Source: Paraburkholderia phosphatilytica
GTDB taxonomy: Bacteria > Pseudomonadota > Gammaproteobacteria > Burkholderiales > Burkholderiaceae
Direction: 5' to 3'
Assembly (NCBI RefSeq): GCF_003443895.1
Contig: NZ_QQOA01000011.1
Location: 124,001 to 188,000, forward strand
DNA length: 64,000 bases
This document shows, piece by piece, positions 55,980 to 64,000 of this stretch (positions are counted from its first letter, which is position 1; each line of letters starts with the position of its first letter). Below the pieces are notes generated by a model. It did no database searches. It was not told the origin of the DNA and worked only from the letters and a program-made list of their open reading frames with translations. Both the position numbers and the translations under genes were made by a program.

Positions 55980-56713
55980 TGGAGCGCGCAGTTCTCGAGG
56001 CGAGGGGCCTGCGGCGGTCGTTTGGCGGGATCGATGCAGTGGCGGGTGTGGACGTAACCATCGGCGCGCGTGAGCTCCTGTGCGTGATCGGCCCGAACGG
56101 CGCAGGCAAGAGCACGCTCGTCGGTCTTCTGTCGGGCGCGGTTGTGCCCGATGCGGGCGAGCTGCATCTGGCGGGCACGCAGATGACAGGAAGAAAGGTC
56201 CACCAGTTTTGCCGCCGCGGTGTGGTGCGCAAGTTCCAGGGTACCAACACGTTTCTCAGGCTGTCCGTGAGGGACAACCTGGTGGTGGCTGGAGGTGGCG
56301 TTGAGGCGCACCGGCTAGCGGACATGCCCGATCCCGACGTGGTCATGGAACAGGTCGGACTATCCGCACACGCCGATGACCTGGCGATGCATCTGCCGCA
56401 CGGGCAGCGCCAGTGGCTGGAAATCGGCATGGCAATCATGTGCCGGCCCGCACTGCTGCTCCTTGACGAGCCAGCGGCGGGTATGTCAGCGGGGGACACG
56501 CAGCGGCTGGTGCGACTCATCCACCAGCTGCGCGGGCACTGTGCCGTGCTCGCCATCGAGCACGATCTTGCCTTCGTGCAGGCGCTGGGCTGCGAGACGT
56601 GGGTCATGCATCGAGGGCAGATCATCCGGCGTGGCTTCTATGGCGAAATTGCATGCGACGACGAAGTGCGGCGCATCTATCTGGGGCGGGGAGCGGGCCA
56701 TGCTGCACGTTGA
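55979..56713 (+). CDS. livG: ABC transporter ATP-binding protein (LivG-like)
   Basis: A 244-residue ATPase. Walker A is GPNGAGKST, the signature motif is the variant LPHGQRQWLEIG, and Walker B is LLLLDEPAAG. The start MERAVLEARGL has AGGAGGGG upstream. The His/Gln in the signature region is usual for LivG/UrtD proteins. Confidence 0.92.
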   Translation: MERAVLEARGLRRSFGGIDAVAGVDVTIGARELLCVIGPNGAGKSTLVGLLSGAVVPDAGELHLAGTQMTGRKVHQFCRRGVVRKFQGTNTFLRLSVRDNLVVAGGGVEAHRLADMPDPDVVMEQVGLSAHADDLAMHLPHGQRQWLEIGMAIMCRPALLLLDEPAAGMSAGDTQRLVRLIHQLRGHCAVLAIEHDLAFVQALGCETWVMHRGQIIRRGFYGEIACDDEVRRIYLGRGAGHAAR

Positions 56714-57458
56714 GAACCTGTCGGCTGGCTATGGCGGCATGCAGGTGCTGCATGACGTTTCCCTTGACATCGAGGCTGGTGAAGTCGTGGCCGTGCTCGG
56801 CTGCAATGGTGCTGGCAAGACGACGCTCGTGAAATCGGTGATGGGGATGCTGCGCGGTGTGTCGGGTGACGTCTGCCTGGACGGCACGTCGCTTGCCGGC
56901 CTGAGCACGCACGAAATAGCCCGGCTGGGAATGGGTCTGGTACCGCAGGGGCGATGGGTTTTTCCGCGCCTGAGCGTTCGTGAAAACCTGGAGATGGGCA
57001 CGCAGGCGGCAGGCGGCGGTGCGGTGCCCGGGGAGCTGTTCGACTATTTCCCGGTGCTGCGCGAACGCCCCGACCAGCACGCCGGCACGCTCTCGGGCGG
57101 GCAGCAGCAGATGCTTGCCATTGCACGGGCGCTGTGCGGCCGGCCCAGGGTGCTGCTGCTTGACGAGCCATCCGACGGAGTCCAGCCGAACATTGTCGAG
57201 CTGATCGGAGAGGTGATTCCCACGCTGTGCGAGCGCCTCCAGATTGCGGTGCTGCTCGTTGAGCAGAACCTCGATCTCGTGCTGCAGACCGCCGCGCGGT
57301 GTGTCGTGCTCGAAAGCGGCCGTGTGGTGCATGCCGGACCCGTCGAAACGCCCACCGGGCAGGCAGGTGCACATCCTCTTGCCCGATACCTGTCGCCTGC
57401 CGTTACCACTGGCGCTATCCCTTCCGATGCTTCTTTCGCTGACCTTCAAGGACCCTGA
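56700..57458 (+). CDS. livF: ABC transporter ATP-binding protein (LivF-like)
   Basis: A 252-residue ATPase with Walker A GCNGAGKTT, signature LSGGQQQMLAIARAL and Walker B LLLDEPSDG. Its ATG lies inside the end of livG (14-bp overlap). The DGVQPNIVELI segment following Walker B is typical of LivF/UrtE. Confidence 0.92.
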   Translation: MLHVENLSAGYGGMQVLHDVSLDIEAGEVVAVLGCNGAGKTTLVKSVMGMLRGVSGDVCLDGTSLAGLSTHEIARLGMGLVPQGRWVFPRLSVRENLEMGTQAAGGGAVPGELFDYFPVLRERPDQHAGTLSGGQQQMLAIARALCGRPRVLLLDEPSDGVQPNIVELIGEVIPTLCERLQIAVLLVEQNLDLVLQTAARCVVLESGRVVHAGPVETPTGQAGAHPLARYLSPAVTTGAIPSDASFADLQGP

Positions 57459-57461
57459 CTG

Positions 57462-58649
57462 ATGAATTCGACACTCAACCGGCGCGCCTTCACGCGCGGA
57501 CTCTTCGCCGCGGCAGCAGGCACTTTCGTGCCCGCCGCAGTGCAGCCCGTGCGGGCAGCCGCGCCACTCAGGATCGGCCTGCTTGCTCCGCTGAGCGGCG
57601 CGCTGACACGGGTGGGCGAGACCAACCGCAACTGTGCGGCGCTGGCTGTCGACGAGATCAATGCTGCTGGTGGCCTGCTCGGACGGCCACTCGAACTGCG
57701 CGTCGAGGATACCCAGATGTCTACAGCGACCACGCTCGAGAAGGCACGCCAGCTATTCATGCGTGACGGGGTGGCAATGATCACCGGCATGGTGCTGCCA
57801 TCCGAGCGCGAAGCAGTGCTTCAGGCAGCGGGTGCGGCGGGCCGGCTGGTGATCTATCCGAATTTCGACGAGGGGCGCTGCCATCCCCACCTGTTCACGA
57901 CAGGACTGACTGCGAACCAGCGCGTCGAGCCCGCCATCGCCTGGCTGATGCGCGGGGGCGGCAGCACGGTCTGCGCGGTGATGTCCGACATCGGAAGCAA
58001 CCGCAAGGTACTCGTGCCAGAGCTCCAGGCCTCGGCGGCCCGGCACGGGGGACGGCTCCTCGATGTCAGCTGGCTGCCATTTGGTACGCGCGACTACGGG
58101 CCTGTACTCCAGCGCGTCGCCGCGCTGCGCCCGCAGATCGTCTGGCACAGCATCGGAGACGATCCGGTCAGCTTCGTGAAGCAGTACCGCTCGTTTTCCA
58201 TGTCGCCGCTGCTCGTAAGCGACATCGCGCACGAGTCTCTGTCGATCGCAACAGGCGGTGCGGCGGCGGGGACCATCGGTGTGTCGTCCTATTTCATGTC
58301 GGTCAACACACCGGCCAACCGGGATTTCCTCGCCCGCTATACCGCGCGCTATGCGGGTCCTCGCGATCCCAGACTCGGGCCGTATGCGGTGGTGCTGCCA
58401 CACGGAGAGAATACGTACGCAGGCATCCGGCTTTTCGCACAGGCTGTGCGCCAGGCCGGCAGCGTCGATGTCGACAGGGTGAAGGTGGCGCTCGCGCGGG
58501 TATCCGATGCACTGCCGCGGGGCACAACCGCGGTAAGCAGTGATGGGGGCCATGTGCTCTGCCAGACGCTGATCGGCCAGGACCGTGCTGATAACAGCTT
58601 CGGCATGCTCGACGTTACGGGACCGGTCGCGCCGCTCTGCGAAGCTTAG
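57462..58649 (+). CDS. periplasmic substrate-binding protein of the LivJ/UrtA/AmiC type
   Basis: A 395-residue binding protein with a Tat-like signal (NRRAFTRGLFAAAAGTF, twin Arg followed by a hydrophobic stretch and AVQPVRAAA). The mature start RIGLLAPLSGALTRVG and the two-lobed length fit the type I periplasmic binding family used for urea and short-chain amides (UrtA, FmdD, AmiC). It starts 3 bp after livF, an unusual position since the binding protein often comes first. Confidence 0.87.
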   Translation: MNSTLNRRAFTRGLFAAAAGTFVPAAVQPVRAAAPLRIGLLAPLSGALTRVGETNRNCAALAVDEINAAGGLLGRPLELRVEDTQMSTATTLEKARQLFMRDGVAMITGMVLPSEREAVLQAAGAAGRLVIYPNFDEGRCHPHLFTTGLTANQRVEPAIAWLMRGGGSTVCAVMSDIGSNRKVLVPELQASAARHGGRLLDVSWLPFGTRDYGPVLQRVAALRPQIVWHSIGDDPVSFVKQYRSFSMSPLLVSDIAHESLSIATGGAAAGTIGVSSYFMSVNTPANRDFLARYTARYAGPRDPRLGPYAVVLPHGENTYAGIRLFAQAVRQAGSVDVDRVKVALARVSDALPRGTTAVSSDGGHVLCQTLIGQDRADNSFGMLDVTGPVAPLCEA

Positions 58650-58717
58650 GGCGGCAAGCTGGGGAAAGGTACTTTTTCAGACTGATGTATCGTCAATAGC
58701 CTTCAGGACTACTACAT

Positions 58718-60133
58718 ATGAATGAGATACGGTTTCTGACTGCACGGGAGCTGGTCCAGCACTATCGCGACCGGCTGCTCTCGCCGGTGGAAGTCATGCA
58801 TGAGGTGCTCGAATCCATTGCGGGTCTGGATCCGGTCGTGAACTGTCTGTGCGCTGTAGACGGAACGCAGGCGCTGGCAGCTGCCCGTGGGTCGGAGCGG
58901 CGCTGGAAGCGTGGCAGTCCATGTGGTCCGCTTGATGGCGTGCCCGTGTCCGTGAAGGACCTGGTAGGCGTGCGGGGCCAGCCGACCCGTTACGGCTCGG
59001 TTACGTCGTCCCCCGAGCCCGAAAGCGCGGACGCCCCTGCAGTTGCGCGACTGCGCAGCGCCGGCGCGCTGCTTTTCGCGAAAAACACCACGTCCGAGTT
59101 TGGCAACAAGATCGTCACCGACAGCCCGTTGACCGGTTCGACGCGCAATGCGTGGGACACGGACCTGTCGTCCGGCGGTAGCAGTGGAGGATCGGCCGTC
59201 GCGGTTGCCGCCGGTTTCGGGCCGCTGTCGCTTGGAACCGACGGCGGCGGCTCGATCCGCATCCCCTCGTGCTGGAACGGTGTGGTCGGATTCAAGCCAT
59301 CCGTTGGTCTCGTGCCGGCGGGCGCGGCCGGTACCTATACGGCCCTGTCCACGCTTGGGCCCATCGCACGTACGGCTACAGATGCAACGCTGATGATGGA
59401 TGCACTGACCACTCCGACGGTAGGGGAGCGACCCGGTACGGGCGCCATCGACTTTCTGTCGGGAGCGGACGAGCGCCTGGCGGGGCTGCGCATTGCCGCG
59501 TGCCTCGCGCCCGCGGGAATGGCAGTTGAGTCCTCCATTGGTGAGTGCGTCCGGCGTGCGCTCACCGTGCTCCGGGAACTGGGTGCGCATGTAGAGGAGG
59601 TCACGCTCGCTCCCCTTTCCGAGTACGCGTGCAGCGGCCTGCATTCGCTTCAGTGGTCGGTCTTCTTCGCACATCGTGTCAGGCAGATGAGTCCGTTGCA
59701 GCAGGCCATGCTGGACCCGGACCTGATCGCACTTGCGCGAGCGGGCGAGCGTGTCGACGGGATCACGTTTGCGGGGGCACTGGCGGCACGTCATCAGCTC
59801 ACGCTGGCCATGGCGCAGTTTTTCGGGCGATACGACCTGCTGGTGACGCCGACCTTTCATGTCGGACCTCCGCCGGTACCGGGCCTGCCGCCATCGCTTC
59901 GCTGTGCGCCGGTGCTGACCTCCTGGTGCAACCAGACCGGACAGCCGGCCGTGAGCGTGCCGTGCGGCATCATGGACACAGGCCTGCCCACAGGGATGCA
60001 GATCGTCGGACCCTGTGGTGCTGACGCGCGCGTGCTTCGCGCTGCGCGGGCGTACGAGGCGGCGCGCGGGCCGTTTCCGCTTTCGCCGCTCGTGCGTGCA
60101 GTGAGCCCGGATGAACCGGAGGTATTCCGATGA
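58718..60133 (+). CDS. amidase-signature family hydrolase 2
   Basis: A 471-residue amidase with Lys80 (GVPVSVKDL), Ser155/156 (SSGGSSGGSA) and Ser179 (GTDGGGSIRIPS). The alignment with amidase 1 by eye keeps every catalytic residue at the same number. The 68-bp gap after the binding protein contains TGATGTAT, possibly a separate promoter. It probably hydrolyses the imported amide or its product. Confidence 0.9.
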   Translation: MNEIRFLTARELVQHYRDRLLSPVEVMHEVLESIAGLDPVVNCLCAVDGTQALAAARGSERRWKRGSPCGPLDGVPVSVKDLVGVRGQPTRYGSVTSSPEPESADAPAVARLRSAGALLFAKNTTSEFGNKIVTDSPLTGSTRNAWDTDLSSGGSSGGSAVAVAAGFGPLSLGTDGGGSIRIPSCWNGVVGFKPSVGLVPAGAAGTYTALSTLGPIARTATDATLMMDALTTPTVGERPGTGAIDFLSGADERLAGLRIAACLAPAGMAVESSIGECVRRALTVLRELGAHVEEVTLAPLSEYACSGLHSLQWSVFFAHRVRQMSPLQQAMLDPDLIALARAGERVDGITFAGALAARHQLTLAMAQFFGRYDLLVTPTFHVGPPPVPGLPPSLRCAPVLTSWCNQTGQPAVSVPCGIMDTGLPTGMQIVGPCGADARVLRAARAYEAARGPFPLSPLVRAVSPDEPEVFR

Positions 60134-60675
60134 CCGTGCAGCTTTCCGGCCTTGTCATCCACCTCGTTGAGCGATGCTCCGAACTGGGCACAACGCTCAC
60201 GCCATCTCATCGTCAGGTTGTGGCGGCCGCAGTCCTGAAGGTGGGCAGCGCGCGCCCGGATCACGCCCTTCTCACGCTCGCTGACATGGGCGGTGAACTG
60301 GGCTCGCGGCTCGTGCAGCGCGCACTGCAGGCACTGGAGGTGCCGCCAGAGGACATCCAGTGTTACGGCAAGGCCGCTCTCATGGGCACGGGTGTACCGC
60401 TCGAATACGGCGCCGCGCTGCTTCACCCGCGCCTTGGCCGCGCCGTGCGTGCATGTCTGCCCGGTGCGAACACCATCATGCCGTCGGTCGCGAAGCGCGG
60501 GGCGCCCGGAGCCAGCATCGACATTCCCCTGCATGGCGTCACGGACATGTGGAGTTTTGATCATTTCGACACGGTGTCCCTGACCGTTGCCGATGCGCCT
60601 GCGCCGGACGAGATTGTGGTCGCGGTCGCGCTGGCTGACCGGGGGCGACCCCTCGCACGCATCCGCCCGGTCTGA
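60130..60675 (+). CDS. DUF1185 (amino acid synthesis family) protein
   Basis: A 181-residue protein matching the DUF1185/AA_synth pattern: GKAALMGTGVPLEYGAALLH, GANTIMPSVAKRGAPGASID, IPLHGVTD and APAPDEIVVAVALADRGRP. Members occur beside amidases and ABC transporters; their reaction is not established. It overlaps amidase 2 by 4 bp, so both are made from one message. Confidence 0.85.
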   Translation: MTVQLSGLVIHLVERCSELGTTLTPSHRQVVAAAVLKVGSARPDHALLTLADMGGELGSRLVQRALQALEVPPEDIQCYGKAALMGTGVPLEYGAALLHPRLGRAVRACLPGANTIMPSVAKRGAPGASIDIPLHGVTDMWSFDHFDTVSLTVADAPAPDEIVVAVALADRGRPLARIRPV

Positions 60676-60731
60676 TATCCGCACTGCCGCACTACTTTCA
60701 TCATGCATCAATTAAATAATAAGGATTACAG

Positions 60732-61766
60732 ATGATATCGAAATTTCGACGTAACCTGTGCACGCTGGTGATCGGCATCGCAATGTGCGCGGCAAGTGCA
60801 GACGCAGGCGCACAGTCGTCCGTGACGCTTTACGGACTCGTGGATGCATTTGCAGGGGAGGTGCGCGCGGCTGGCGCGAGCGCCAACACATGGGAAGTCG
60901 GTTCGGGTGGCATGACAACATCATACTGGGGCATATCCGGCTCGGAGGACCTCTCGGGTGGCCTGAAGGCCGTGTTCGCGCTGGAGAGTTTCATGCGCGT
61001 CAGCAGCGGCCAGTCGGGTTCATATACCGGTCAGGCGTTCTTTGGCCGCAACGCCTTCGTCGGTCTGAGTGGCCAGTTCGGTGAGGTGACGGTCGGGCGC
61101 AATACGGCGCCGCTGTTCGTGTCGGCGCTGCTGTTCAACCCGTTTGGCAACTCTTTCGTGTTTTCGCCGGTCATCCTGCACACCTACATGACTTCGGCCA
61201 TGGGTGCAGCATCCGTGCAGAGCGACACCGCACTGGACAATTCGATTCTCTACCAGACGCCCGAAGCCGGTGGTCTGTCCGGCAGCCTGCTTTACAGCAA
61301 CGCAGGTGAGGCGGGACATGCGGGACAGGCGAACTACAGTGCCAGCGTCCTGTATTTTGCGGGCGCGTTTTCGGCTACCGCTGCGGTACAGGCGTTGCAT
61401 ACTGCCGCGCTGTTTGCAAACGGAGCGACCCAGCAGACGGCCTGGATGCTGGGCACCGCCTGCCGGATCGGGCCGGCCAAGCTGTACATGGAGTACGAAC
61501 GGGTTGATAACAACAACCAGATCAACGATGACACCGTACAGGTGGGCGCGAGCGTTGCTGCCGGGCAGGGCAGTGTCCTTCTGTCGTGGGCCGGTACGCG
61601 ACGGCACGAGGCCGACGGTACTCATGGCGACTGGTCCACGGTTTCGCTGGGCTATGACTACCCGCTCTCAAAGCGCACTGATGTCTATGCGGCCTGGCGT
61701 CTTGATTCAGTAAGCGGCTCCTCGGACGGCAACAGCGTGGGCGTCGGCATCCGGACAAGATTTTGA
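60732..61766 (+). CDS. outer-membrane porin (Burkholderia type)
   Basis: A 344-residue general porin. A signal peptide ends at ADAGAQS, followed by SVTLYGLVDAF, the typical start of Burkholderiales porins; SYWGISGSEDLSGGLKAVFA is the next conserved strand, and the last residue is Phe, needed for outer-membrane insertion. AAGGAT precedes the ATG in an AT-rich promoter patch. Its place after the amidase operon suggests entry of the same substrate. Confidence 0.9.
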   Translation: MISKFRRNLCTLVIGIAMCAASADAGAQSSVTLYGLVDAFAGEVRAAGASANTWEVGSGGMTTSYWGISGSEDLSGGLKAVFALESFMRVSSGQSGSYTGQAFFGRNAFVGLSGQFGEVTVGRNTAPLFVSALLFNPFGNSFVFSPVILHTYMTSAMGAASVQSDTALDNSILYQTPEAGGLSGSLLYSNAGEAGHAGQANYSASVLYFAGAFSATAAVQALHTAALFANGATQQTAWMLGTACRIGPAKLYMEYERVDNNNQINDDTVQVGASVAAGQGSVLLSWAGTRRHEADGTHGDWSTVSLGYDYPLSKRTDVYAAWRLDSVSGSSDGNSVGVGIRTRF

Positions 61767-61789
61767 TCTGGCGGACCGGTCGTGGATGA

Positions 61790-61811
61790 GCAACCGGTGC
61801 ATACCGGTTGC
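61790..61811. repeat. inverted repeat after the porin gene
   Basis: GCAACCGGT-GCAT-ACCGGTTGC forms a perfect 9-bp stem with a 4-base loop. It has no T-run, so it is not a standard Rho-independent terminator, though it could still stop or stabilise the porin transcript. Confidence 0.7.
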
Positions 61812-61997
61812 ACTACCGTGGCGCCTGCACGGGTAATCCACAGATCCCTGGCACGGGATCGCCGTGCACTGGATGAGCGTTGATCTGCCGAACTGTATCC
61901 GGTCACTGCACGACACCTTTCACGGTCCCGTTCGCAGGTTCTGCAGGGCACGTAGCTGAAGCCGATTATCTGCCGAAATCTTCTGCAAGCTGTCCTT

Positions 61998-62603
61998 ATG
62001 GAAAAACGATTGGTCAAGATTGGTGAAGCGGCGCAGATGCTCGGCGTCGCCGTGTCTACCCTGCGCAAGTGGGAGGAGACCGGCGAACTGTTGCCCGCGC
62101 GCAAGACGGCAGGCGGCACGCGCTATTACGCCGTGTCGGACCTGCTCGGCATCGGCAACGAGGACGCGCCGACCGTCTGCTATGCCCGCGTGTCTTCGCA
62201 CGACCAGAAGGAAGACCTTGAGCGCCAGCATGCAATGCTGGAAAGCTACTGCGCTGCGAAGGGATGGCGCTGCGAGGTCATCAAAGACCTTGGAAGTGGC
62301 ATGAACTACCACAGGAAAGGTCTTAACCGGCTGCTCGAAATGATTCTGCGCAAGCAGATGAAGCGGCTCGTTATCACACACAAAGACCGGCTCCTGCGCT
62401 TCGGCTCGGAGTTGGTCTTTGCCATGTGCGCGGCTCAAAACATCGAAATCGTCATCATCCACCACGGCGGGCAGCCGTCGTTCGAGGAAGAACTCGCAAA
62501 GGATGTGGCCGAAATCATCACGGTCTTTTCGGCGCGGCTGTACGGCTCGCGCAGCAAAAAGAACAAGCAACTTCTCGACGCGTTGCAGGAAGCCGCCAGG
62601 TGA
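61998..62603 (+). CDS. tnpA: IS607-family serine recombinase (TnpA)
   Basis: A 201-residue transposase with a MerR-like N-terminal helix-turn-helix (KIGEAAQMLGVAVSTLRKWE) and a serine-resolvase domain. The catalytic Ser is in CYARVSSHDQKEDLERQ and the active-site Arg region in TVFSARLYGSRSKKNK. All expected parts are present, so it could be active. Confidence 0.93.
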   Translation: MEKRLVKIGEAAQMLGVAVSTLRKWEETGELLPARKTAGGTRYYAVSDLLGIGNEDAPTVCYARVSSHDQKEDLERQHAMLESYCAAKGWRCEVIKDLGSGMNYHRKGLNRLLEMILRKQMKRLVITHKDRLLRFGSELVFAMCAAQNIEIVIIHHGGQPSFEEELAKDVAEIITVFSARLYGSRSKKNKQLLDALQEAAR

Positions 62604-64000
62604 TTGTCCGCGTCCATAAAATCCGCCTGGACCCGACCGTAGAGCAGGCGAAATACTTCGCTCGCGCGTGCGGCGTGGCTCGCTTTGCCTATAACTGGGC
62701 GCTGGCGGAATGGACGCGTCAGCACAAGGAAGGCGGCAAGCCGAACGAGGCCGCGCTGCGCAGGCAGCTGAATGCCATCAAGGCCGCTGAATTCCCGTGG
62801 ATGGGAGAGGTAACGAAGTGCGCGCCGCAGGTCGCAATCAGGAATGTCGGGCTCGCGTTCGACCACTTTTTCCGGCGCCTGAAACTCGGCCAGAAGCCGG
62901 GCTATCCGCGCTTCAAGCGCAAGGGCATCCGAGATTCATTCCGCGCCGACAACGGACCTGCGGACAAGGCGAGTCATGCCGTGCAGGTAGTCGGTGCGAC
63001 CGTGAAACTCCCACGCTGCGGCGTCGTTCGCATGCGCGAGGAACTGCGCTTCAGCGGGCGCGTGCTCGGCGCGATCGTGAGTCGCATGGCCGATGGCTGG
63101 TACGTCGCGCTGTGCGTCGAAACCGAAGACCGCCTGAAGGCTGTAGAGGACCGCGGCGCGGTCGGCGCGGACCTTGGTATCAAGACGCTGGCGACGTACA
63201 GTGACGGCGGCATTGCGCCCGCGATGAAGCCACACCGTGCAGAACACAGGCGCATCGTGCGTCTGTCGCGCAAACAGAAGGGAAGCGCAAACCGGGCCAA
63301 AGCGAAAACCAAGCTGGCCAGGCTGCACCTGCGCATCGCAAACGTCCGCAAGGATGCCTTGCACAAACTGACGACGAATCTCGCGACGAACTACTCGACT
63401 ATCGGTATCGAGGACCTGAACGTGAGCGGCATGCTGAAGAACGGCAGGCTCGCCCGCGCCATCGCCGATGCAGGGTTCTTCGAGTTCCGTCGTCAACTGG
63501 AATACAAGGCCGCCATGACCGGCGCACAGGTGATTGTCATCGACCGCTTCTATCCAAGTAGCAAGACGTGCTCGGCGTGCGGCGCGATTCACGCTATCAC
63601 GCTGGCCGACCGCGTTATCGAATGCGCCTGTGGTTTAAAGATGGACCGCGACCTGAACGCGGCCATCAACATTCGGCGTCAAGCTCTGGCGCAGCAGTCT
63701 GTGGAGAGGAAGGCTCTGGCGGGTGCTTCGGCAACCGTGAAACCGGCCTCTGTGAAGCAGAAAAAGTCAGGTTTGCACAGCAATGTGCAGACGACTTACA
63801 GCGGAGCACAGAACTGCCAGACTGCGAGCCCTTACCGAACCGCTCAGAACGGAATGTCGTTGTCGAACTGGACCGCGGGCTGCCGACGTTTGAGGCGCTT
63901 CAACCAGCCCTTGAGCTGCCTGAGATCGTCAAATACGAGCAGATCTGCTTCCAGGACACGCAGATCCTGCCGGAACTCGCCGATATCATTCGCGAGGTTG
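62600..64000 (+). CDS. tnpB: TnpB RNA-guided nuclease of the IS607 element (open at window edge)
   Basis: The frame starts at GTG 62600 (overlapping the tnpA stop) and is open to the last base, 466 codons. The TnpB part has the RuvC residues Asp191 (GADLGIKTL), Glu271 (IGIEDLNVSG) and Asp351 (MDRDLNAAI), and a zinc ribbon with Cys324, Cys327, Cys342 and Cys344. TnpB proteins are usually about 380-420 residues, so the codons after about 400 (from near 63790) are probably not native TnpB. The guide RNA of such elements normally overlaps the 3' end of tnpB and the right end of the element. Confidence 0.88.
   Translation, partial: MIVRVHKIRLDPTVEQAKYFARACGVARFAYNWALAEWTRQHKEGGKPNEAALRRQLNAIKAAEFPWMGEVTKCAPQVAIRNVGLAFDHFFRRLKLGQKPGYPRFKRKGIRDSFRADNGPADKASHAVQVVGATVKLPRCGVVRMREELRFSGRVLGAIVSRMADGWYVALCVETEDRLKAVEDRGAVGADLGIKTLATYSDGGIAPAMKPHRAEHRRIVRLSRKQKGSANRAKAKTKLARLHLRIANVRKDALHKLTTNLATNYSTIGIEDLNVSGMLKNGRLARAIADAGFFEFRRQLEYKAAMTGAQVIVIDRFYPSSKTCSACGAIHAITLADRVIECACGLKMDRDLNAAINIRRQALAQQSVERKALAGASATVKPASVKQKKSGLHSNVQTTYSGAQNCQTASPYRTAQNGMSLSNWTAGCRRLRRFNQPLSCLRSSNTSRSASRTRRSCRNSPISFARL

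Larger units (their letters stand above)
61998..64000 (+). mobile_element. IS607-type insertion sequence (tnpA plus tnpB), right end beyond or near window edge
   Basis: A serine-recombinase tnpA overlaps a tnpB by GTGA, the standard IS607 gene order. IS607 elements have no terminal inverted repeats and make no target duplication, so the left end cannot be fixed; it lies somewhere in 61767-61997. The right end follows tnpB and could be inside the last 250 bp or past the window. Confidence 0.85.

Noticed and set aside
61790..61811. Rho-independent terminator after the porin
   Set aside because: The stem is perfect but no T-run follows, so it is listed only as an inverted repeat.

Overview
The window looks like chromosomal DNA of a Burkholderiales bacterium, most likely Paraburkholderia or Burkholderia. 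The evidence is uniformly high G+C, a DUF2844/DUF3443 pair, a Burkholderia-type porin and a B-type cytochrome oxidase cluster. This placement rests on gene content and style, not on a database match.

Bases 1-7215 hold reductive pyrimidine catabolism: the end of preT, preA, an NCS1 nucleobase transporter and a dihydropyrimidinase. A second NCS1 transporter converges on them across a bidirectional terminator. Bases 7658-12909 encode a ba3-like (B-type) terminal oxidase with three multi-heme c-type cytochromes (seven CxxCH motifs). Bases 12926-18783 carry an acyl-CoA synthetase, a secreted hypothetical protein, an MFS carrier and a winged-helix/TPR regulator.

Bases 18857-22181 are a small defence or mobile patch. 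It holds an AbiEi/AbiEii toxin-antitoxin operon with palindromic operators, a second orphan copy of that promoter 1.4 kb upstream, a membrane protein and a HicB remnant. Bases 22357-34421 are ordinary accessory and housekeeping genes: a GFA protein, TPR/ATP-grasp protein plus SerC, PRC barrel, DUF3443/DUF2844, sulfotransferase, FmdB zinc ribbon, tautomerase/TetR, motAB and a YihY/BrkB membrane protein. A tight cluster of three DnaA boxes lies near 29.65 kb.

Bases 35295-49363 are the most unusual part. A LuxR/LuxI quorum-sensing pair lies downstream, on the same strand, of a ten-gene biosynthetic operon. The operon runs acyl-CoA dehydrogenase, ACP, two KAS III-like proteins, AMP ligase, PLP decarboxylase, a second dehydrogenase, GNAT, and two more KAS III-like proteins. 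Ligase, ACP and decarboxylase resemble the aminoacyl-ACP modules of butirosin (BtrJ/I/K) and vicenistatin biosynthesis. The four KAS III-like proteins form two pairs, each with one member keeping the catalytic Cys and one with Gly there, as in PqsC/PqsB. A divergent GntR/FCD regulator sits at the operon's head. The product is not known to me.

Bases 49683-61766 hold a broken GNAT gene, a VapBC-type pair with its operator, two related amidases, an XRE regulator with two palindromic sites, a branched-chain amino acid/amide-type ABC transporter, a DUF1185 protein and a porin. Together these suggest import and hydrolysis of an amide-containing compound. An IS607-type element (serine recombinase plus TnpB) occupies the right edge; its TnpB frame is still open where the window stops.
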